From: Lysinibacillus fusiformis
GTDB lineage: Bacteria > Bacillota > Bacilli > Bacillales_A > Planococcaceae
NCBI RefSeq assembly: GCF_003049525.1
Contig: NZ_PYWL01000002.1
Span: 434,001-498,000 of the forward strand
Direction: 5' to 3'
DNA: 64,000 nt
Made by a program: the position numbers and the translations under genes. The notes under the pieces are model-generated. The model was not told the origin of the DNA. It made no database searches and was given only the letters and a program-made list of their open reading frames with translations. How positions within the stretch are numbered: position 1 is the first letter of the stretch; every line of letters starts with the position of its first letter. Shown here piece after piece: positions 59,942 to 64,000 of this stretch.

Positions 59942-60857
59942 ATGGATGAAATTATGGCATAAAAAAGGGACGTGGGCAATGGTCGCTATGCTTGTCCTTG
60001 TCATTCTAGTTCCTGGTGGCATCATGAAATATTATGAGGGTAAATCGTCAGATGAGGGATCATGGCAGGAGATAGAGCAGCAGTCTATCCAAAATAATAA
60101 GGCAATGCTAGCTGAGGAGGATATATCCGAGGAAGACAAAGCATTTTTTGAAGAGCAAATTGCTATTTCGGAGTACCGTTTAGCCCATGATGCGCCGAGT
60201 CAAAAAGATAACAGCCTTGCAAGCTTTATGTCCTTTACAAGCAATATGCTAACACTTGTCACTTTATTTACGGTGATTACAGCCGCAAGTATTGTCTCCA
60301 GTGAATTTTCAACAGGTACCATAAAAATGCTGTTGACTCGCCCGATGTCCCGTGCGAAAGTGTTAACGTCTAAACTATTGACGACCTTCTTATTCGGTTT
60401 GTTTTTAGTGGCTGTAAACGTAGTCGTGAGTGCAATTGTAGGTTTGGTATTATTTGGTATAGGCTCAGGTGTGGAATTAGAAATTGTCAATGGTCAGGTG
60501 GCTGAAAAGGCAGTATGGAGTGATTTAGCTTATCATTACCTACTATCTGGAGGTGATTTTGTCATGTCTACATTATTTGCCTTTTTAGTTGGTTCAGTGT
60601 TCCGTTCTAGCTCATTAGCAATCGGCTTAACAATGTTCCTTTCATTTACAGGTGGCATGATAGTCATGTTCTTAAGTAGATACGATATCGTAAAATACAT
60701 TTGGCTAACACATTCAGATTTAACTCAATATGAAAAAGATATTTTAATGGTTCCAGATATGACAATGCCATTCTCGCTAACTGTATTAGCTATTTACGCC
60801 GTAATTTTCCTAGTGATTAGTTATACATCCTTTATGAAACGAGATGTTACTGCATAA
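59919..60857 (+). CDS. ABC-2 type permease
   Basis: The protein opens with LIQNEWMKLWHKKGTWAM, the ABC-2 coupling helix. After the first membrane helix it has an external acidic loop (EGKSSDEGSWQEIEQQS and EEDISEEDKAFFEEQI), then about five further helices including SSEFSTGTIKMLLTRPMSRAKVLTSKL. This is the BcrB/YhaP-like permease architecture. TTG or ATG starts are both possible around 59919-59938. It functions with the preceding ATPase. The operon ends in a terminator. The exported molecule is unknown. Confidence 0.88.
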   Translation: MLKLIQNEWMKLWHKKGTWAMVAMLVLVILVPGGIMKYYEGKSSDEGSWQEIEQQSIQNNKAMLAEEDISEEDKAFFEEQIAISEYRLAHDAPSQKDNSLASFMSFTSNMLTLVTLFTVITAASIVSSEFSTGTIKMLLTRPMSRAKVLTSKLLTTFLFGLFLVAVNVVVSAIVGLVLFGIGSGVELEIVNGQVAEKAVWSDLAYHYLLSGGDFVMSTLFAFLVGSVFRSSSLAIGLTMFLSFTGGMIVMFLSRYDIVKYIWLTHSDLTQYEKDILMVPDMTMPFSLTVLAIYAVIFLVISYTSFMKRDVTA

Positions 60858-60866
60858 TTTAAATAA

Positions 60867-60909
60867 GAACTGTGCCCTAATGCTTTATTGGGGTACGGTT
60901 TTTTTTTAT
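60867..60909 (+). terminator. Intrinsic terminator of the ABC-2 exporter operon
   Basis: AACTGTGCCC pairs with GGGTACGGTT (G-U pairs allowed) around a loop of 12 bases, followed by nine T. Confidence 0.75.
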
Positions 60910-60954
60910 ATCATGAATTATTAAAAAAGTATTTATTTTTTTTCAAATTGCGCC

Positions 60955-60987
60955 TATAATAATAGCAACTTAATGAAAACGCTTTTT
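60955..60987 (+). promoter_or_regulatory. -10 element and CcpA cre-like site of the PTS gene
   Basis: A TATAAT (60955-60960) is followed at 60974-60987 by TGAAAACGCTTTTT, which fits 12 of 14 positions of the cre consensus TGWAANCGNTNWCA. The -35 is poor. Carbon catabolite repression of a sugar PTS gene would make sense. Confidence 0.5.
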
Positions 60988-61033
60988 TTTTCATAAAAGT
61001 GGTCTAGACAACTATACCAAAGGGGGAAAAAGA

Positions 61034-62299
61034 ATGTTTGCTTTCTTACAAAAAATCGGTAAGTCACTTATGTTTCCAATCGCGACATTACCGGCAGCAG
61101 CCTTGCTTTTGCGTTTAGGTTCTGGGGATATGCTTGGAGCAGTACCGAATGAAGCCATTCAGTATATTGCTAGTATTATGGCCGCTTCTGGAAATGCTAT
61201 ACTAGGCAATTTACCTATTATTTTTGCGATTGGTATTGCGATGGGGTTAGCACATGATAGCAGTGGGGGAGCCGCTCTTGCGGGTGCGATTGCTCACCTC
61301 GTATTAATAGCCGTTTTAGGGACGGTTAATGAAGAATTAAATATGGGTGTATTTGGCGGTATTATTGCTGGTATTACGGCAGGGTTACTGTATAACAAAT
61401 ATTATAATGTGAAATTTCCAGAATGGTTATCATTCTTTGGTGGACGGCGGTTTGTACCAATAATTACGTCCATCACCATGGCGATTTTAGCGAGTATTTT
61501 AGCGATCGTTTGGGGACCAATTCAGGGCGGTATTGATGCTGTCGGCAATTGGATGATCGGTGCAGGATCACTTGGTGTTGGGATGTATGGTTTCTTCAAC
61601 CGTCTATTAATACCAGTTGGTCTTCACCATGTAATCAATACGGTTATTTGGTTCGACTTCGGTGAATTTACGAATGCCGCGGGAGAAATTGTGAAAGGGG
61701 ATATTAATCGTTTCTTAGCAGGTGATCCAACAGCTGGACATTTCCAAGCTGGATTCTTCCCAATTATGATGTTCGGTTTACCAGCGGCTTGTCTTGCGAT
61801 GATCACTGAATACTCAAAAATAATTGTTGATGAAAAAATAGATGATCAACAATTTATACTTGATCTACCAGAGGATGTAACGATCCAAGAAATTAGCGGT
61901 GAAGATACTTCAGAATTAATTTCATTGGACGAAGCAAAGCAACAACTAGAAAAGTTTTTAATGGTTCCGCAAGAAAATGGCCTTTCTATAGATAAAATTT
62001 CAATGGTTAAAGGATTAGAGGATCGACCAGAATATTCCTTTGACTTTGGATTAGATGGGCAGCCAGCTTTTTTCATCACTATTTTTAAAGCGGATGAGAG
62101 TATGAGTGAAATTGGTCCCATCTTAAATGAAAAAGAGATGGATATTCGAGGACAAAAAGGAACGGTTATGGATGATAAAAATTTCCGCTCGATTGCTTGG
62201 CAAGAAAACGGCTACCAGTATAGTATCGTTGGCGAAAATCCAGAGTTAACGATTGAGGATCTTGTAAGCTATGCACAACAAATGGAATTTGTTCAATGA
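61034..62299 (+). CDS. Chimeric protein: truncated GlcNAc/glucose-type PTS EIIC joined to a DUF4367-like domain
   Basis: Residues 1-257 match the first part of a GlcNAc-type PTS EIIC: FAFLQKIGKSLMFPIATLPAAALLLRLG, AHDSSGGAALAGAIAHL, EWLSFFGGRRFVPIIT, GLHHVINTVIWFDFGEF and FPIMMFGLPAACLAM. There the family would continue into its last helices and the EIIB domain, but the frame passes directly into ITEYSKIIVDEKIDDQQF. The following 165 soluble residues end in DMRG-like DIRGQKGTVMDDKNFRSIAWQENGYQYSIVGENP, typical of DUF4367 domains of anti-sigma-like proteins. The EIIC part is incomplete, so sugar transport is doubtful. A deletion joining two genes is the simplest explanation. Confidence 0.85.
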   Translation: MFAFLQKIGKSLMFPIATLPAAALLLRLGSGDMLGAVPNEAIQYIASIMAASGNAILGNLPIIFAIGIAMGLAHDSSGGAALAGAIAHLVLIAVLGTVNEELNMGVFGGIIAGITAGLLYNKYYNVKFPEWLSFFGGRRFVPIITSITMAILASILAIVWGPIQGGIDAVGNWMIGAGSLGVGMYGFFNRLLIPVGLHHVINTVIWFDFGEFTNAAGEIVKGDINRFLAGDPTAGHFQAGFFPIMMFGLPAACLAMITEYSKIIVDEKIDDQQFILDLPEDVTIQEISGEDTSELISLDEAKQQLEKFLMVPQENGLSIDKISMVKGLEDRPEYSFDFGLDGQPAFFITIFKADESMSEIGPILNEKEMDIRGQKGTVMDDKNFRSIAWQENGYQYSIVGENPELTIEDLVSYAQQMEFVQ

Positions 62300-62308
62300 G
62301 GTGATGCT

Positions 62309-62530
62309 ATGAAAAGGGCACAGGGGTTGAAGAGTCTTGCATTGTTTTTATTTACTACTATTTTTTTATACGGGGTAGGCGATACCTATCAAGTTTCTTG
62401 GCTACAATTTCATTTTACGGGCCGATATGATGAAGTCGGTTTTTATTTCAGCTTTACTTCACTTATTCCGATATTGATTGGATTATTGATGGTAGGGCTT
62501 TATGAATCACTTTTAAAACGATTAATATAA
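62309..62530 (+). CDS. Small two-helix membrane protein
   Basis: The 73-residue protein has two hydrophobic segments (LKSLALFLFTTIFLYGVG and SFTSLIPILIGLLMVGLYESL) separated by a polar loop with HFTGRYDEVGFYF. No family is recognised. It follows the chimeric PTS gene by nine bases with GAGGTG as ribosome binding site, so the two are co-transcribed. It may belong originally with the DUF4367 part. A terminator follows. Confidence 0.65.
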   Translation: MKRAQGLKSLALFLFTTIFLYGVGDTYQVSWLQFHFTGRYDEVGFYFSFTSLIPILIGLLMVGLYESLLKRLI

Positions 62531-62540
62531 AAAGTTTAGA

Positions 62541-62573
62541 AGCAGGATCTCGGTTGAGGATCCTGCTTTTTAT
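62541..62573 (+). terminator. Intrinsic terminator after the small membrane protein
   Basis: AGCAGGATC pairs with GATCCTGCT around a loop of about ten bases, followed by T. Confidence 0.85.
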
Positions 62574-62732
62574 AGTACGATTACGTTATCTATTACAATA
62601 TTTAAGTAAAAAGGTTTTTAAAAGGAAGTTTTATCGTAGATTACATTTATTCATGGTCATGCTCAAGTGATTGCCCTTTTTTATGGTTCTTTACTTCTAT
62701 TTTATGTTAACGTTTTTATCTAAAAAAGGAAA

Positions 62733-62825
62733 ATGAGGAAAACTAAATGGGCTGCAGTGATAAGTTTAGCACTCGCATGGATTGTTCCAGCTCTTTATAA
62801 TGTGATTATGTTTTGTGATAAGTGA
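62733..62825 (+). CDS. Possible 30-residue membrane peptide
   Basis: An ATG with AAAAAAGGAAA upstream opens a 30-codon frame: MRKTKWAAVISLALAWIVPA followed by a short aromatic tail ending FCDK. It looks like a single transmembrane helix with a basic start, as in many short Bacillus membrane peptides. It has no recognised relatives and could be a chance frame. The rest of the 62574-62916 gap contains nothing else I can name. Confidence 0.35.
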   Translation: MRKTKWAAVISLALAWIVPALYNVIMFCDK

Positions 62826-62916
62826 TAATAGAAATATACGCGTACAAATGATGGGTCAATGATTATTCATTTTACATAATAAACAATCGAATTACATATA
62901 CACTTGGAGGTGAAAT

Positions 62917-63816
62917 ATGGATTTTATGGCATCGAACGAAGCAGTGCTAAAGGTGAAAAGGTGGCCGAAAGATACGATTACGGCGGGGTGCCGCCATTCG
63001 GTTGGGCTTAGAGAGGATGGGACTGTGGTGGCTACAGGTGATAATCGATATGGTCAATGTCAGGTAAGCGGCTGGCGGGATATTGTAGCGGTTAGGGCTG
63101 GTAATGTTCATATGGCGAGGAACACGGGGAACACGCATACAATTGGTCTTCGCGTGAATGGAACGGTGGTAGCGGTCGGCTGGAATAAGCATGATCAGTG
63201 TAATGTCAGTGACTGGCGCAATATTGTGGCAGTGGCTGCGGGTTGGTGCCATACCATTGGGCTTACAGCAGATGGGACTGTGGTGGCAGTGGGGAAAAAT
63301 AAGGAGGGGGAATGCAATATAAGTGGTTGGAGGGATATGGTAGCGGTCGCGGCAGGTGACTGGCATACAATCGGTCTTCGTGCTAATGGAACGGTAGTGG
63401 CAGTGGGGAATAATCGATATCGTCAATGCGATGTCAACGACTGGAGTCATATTGTGGAAGTCTCTGCAGGCTATCTACATACAATTGGTCTACAGCGGGA
63501 TGGCAGGGTGATAGCTGTAGGCTCGAATAAACATGAACAATGTGAAGTTATGAACTGGCAAGGTATTGTGGCAATTGCAGCGGGTAGTTATCATACCATT
63601 GGGCTTAAGGCTGACGGGACGGTGATGGCTGCAGGCTCGAATAAGCATGGCCAATGTCAAGTGAGTGGCTGGCGAGATATTGTGGCAATTGCGGCGGGAT
63701 GCGCTCATACACTTGGCCTTCAATCTGACGGTACTGTGGTTGTAGTCGGTGAAAATGAGTATGGCCAATGTGATGTAAACGGTTGGCAGGACATTCAAGT
63801 AAATGAACATGTATAG
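62917..63816 (+). CDS. RCC1-repeat protein (seven-bladed beta-propeller)
   Basis: Seven repeats of about 41 residues with the pattern H(T)IGLxxDGTVVAxGxNxxxQCxVxxWxxIVAVxAG fill the protein. Examples are HSVGLREDGTVVATGDN, HTIGLRVNGTVVAVGWN and HTLGLQSDGTVVVVGEN. This is the RCC1/BLIP-II-type beta-propeller, and seven copies give a complete ring. The second blade is extended by about nine residues (MARNTGNTH). No signal peptide is present, so it is presumably cytoplasmic. GGAGGTGAAAT precedes the ATG. GC content is higher than that of its surroundings and internal repetition is strong, which may hint at acquisition. Its binding partner is unknown. Confidence 0.88.
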   Translation: MDFMASNEAVLKVKRWPKDTITAGCRHSVGLREDGTVVATGDNRYGQCQVSGWRDIVAVRAGNVHMARNTGNTHTIGLRVNGTVVAVGWNKHDQCNVSDWRNIVAVAAGWCHTIGLTADGTVVAVGKNKEGECNISGWRDMVAVAAGDWHTIGLRANGTVVAVGNNRYRQCDVNDWSHIVEVSAGYLHTIGLQRDGRVIAVGSNKHEQCEVMNWQGIVAIAAGSYHTIGLKADGTVMAAGSNKHGQCQVSGWRDIVAIAAGCAHTLGLQSDGTVVVVGENEYGQCDVNGWQDIQVNEHV

Positions 63817-63824
63817 ATCCCTTA

Positions 63825-63854
63825 AGGAGCGTGGATACCCAAGCTCCTATTTTT
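63825..63854 (+). terminator. Intrinsic terminator after the RCC1 gene
   Basis: AGGAGC and GCTCCT form a six-pair stem around a 12-base loop, followed by ATTTTT. Confidence 0.65.
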
Positions 63855-63872
63855 AATACTTCATTTTGTTCA

Positions 63873-64000
63873 TTATGCTATCTGCTGTAAATGTGTTTTC
63901 GTAAAGGCTTCATCATATTTTAAGCCATAACCGAGTGCTCGATCTAAGAAAATATGTGCCAGCCAAATCAAGGCAACCATCAGTAGTGTTGGGATGGAGA
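63873..64000 (-). CDS. DUF4260 family membrane protein (C-terminal part; 5' end beyond window)
   Basis: The minus-strand frame, open to the window edge, reads IPTLLMVALIWLAHIFLDRALGYGLKYDEAFTKTHLQQIA. The LAHI-x-LDRxLGYGLKY-x-x-x-F-x-x-THL pattern is the end of DUF4260 proteins, small four-helix membrane proteins of unknown function. Only about 42 residues lie in the window, so nothing can be said of its start or regulation. Confidence 0.75.
   Translation of the reverse strand, partial: SIPTLLMVALIWLAHIFLDRALGYGLKYDEAFTKTHLQQIA

Noticed and set aside
62947-63450. Long minus-strand ORF opposite the RCC1 gene (and 63490-63810)
   Set aside because: They are antisense shadows of the periodic RCC1 repeats; the plus frame carries the recognisable propeller motifs.

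Overview
The window is low-GC, densely packed Firmicute chromosome. Spore-coat-type genes, Gram-positive lipoproteins, AAAGGAGG-type ribosome binding sites, frequent TTG/GTG starts and Fur boxes of the Bacillus 7-1-7 type point to a spore-forming Bacillaceae/Planococcaceae member; Lysinibacillus is my best guess, from general resemblance rather than a database match. I saw no tRNA, rRNA, IS element, prophage or CRISPR array.

Layout. 1-4200: end of a murein-peptide import and recycling operon (OppD/OppF-type ATPases, LD-carboxypeptidase, class A beta-lactamase-fold hydrolase, YkfC-like NlpC/P60 enzyme). 4200-8900: small unknown proteins, a degraded-looking stretch, a GH73-LysM glucosaminidase and a large beta-solenoid-like protein. 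8900-13110: a two-gene EgtU/OpuF-type importer, a DUF2975/XRE pair and a paired SMR exporter. 13107-13318: a 21-bp tandem repeat whose core recurs at 43868-44027. 13350-21280: a HAD phosphatase, then an unusual cluster with a CotY/CotZ-like coat protein, a YheC/D ATP-grasp to Mur-ligase fusion, a free-standing ATP-grasp ligase and two divergent MurF-like ligases. 21300-24700: a triple NlpC/P60 secreted protein, a VOC protein, and a TetR/metallo-beta-lactamase pair. 24800-25470: a cobalamin riboswitch followed by two very small ORFs. 25480-33500: TetR plus butanediol dehydrogenase, a PepSY membrane protein, an OmpR-type two-component system, an ankyrin lipoprotein and a secreted protein.

33550-37260 (minus strand): a DUF418 protein with a DesK/DesR-like two-component system, and a methyltransferase. 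37400-42820: a small coat-like protein, then ferredoxin-NADP reductase divergent from a four-gene Fe-siderophore importer, with a Fur box between them. 42847-44030: a broken NERD gene and the second repeat array. 44230-45930: MarR and an MFS exporter. 46029-49980: a Fur-boxed efeO-efeB-efeU elemental iron uptake operon. 49979-56670: a pentapeptide-repeat protein, then PucR, a frameshifted NCS1 permease, DUF917 and a hydantoinase/oxoprolinase. 57050-60910: a YtrA-like GntR/ABC operon with an operator, and an ABC-2 exporter. 60955-64000: a chimeric PTS EIIC-DUF4367 gene, small membrane proteins, a seven-repeat RCC1 protein and a partial DUF4260 gene.

The strongest candidate for an undescribed system is the spore-coat/ATP-grasp/Mur-ligase cluster at 14167-21276. 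It assembles the two enzyme types that make non-ribosomal amide bonds (as in cyanophycin synthetase) next to coat-type proteins. Also notable are the dispersed 21-bp repeat, the cobalamin riboswitch controlling only tiny ORFs, and the EIIC-DUF4367 chimera.
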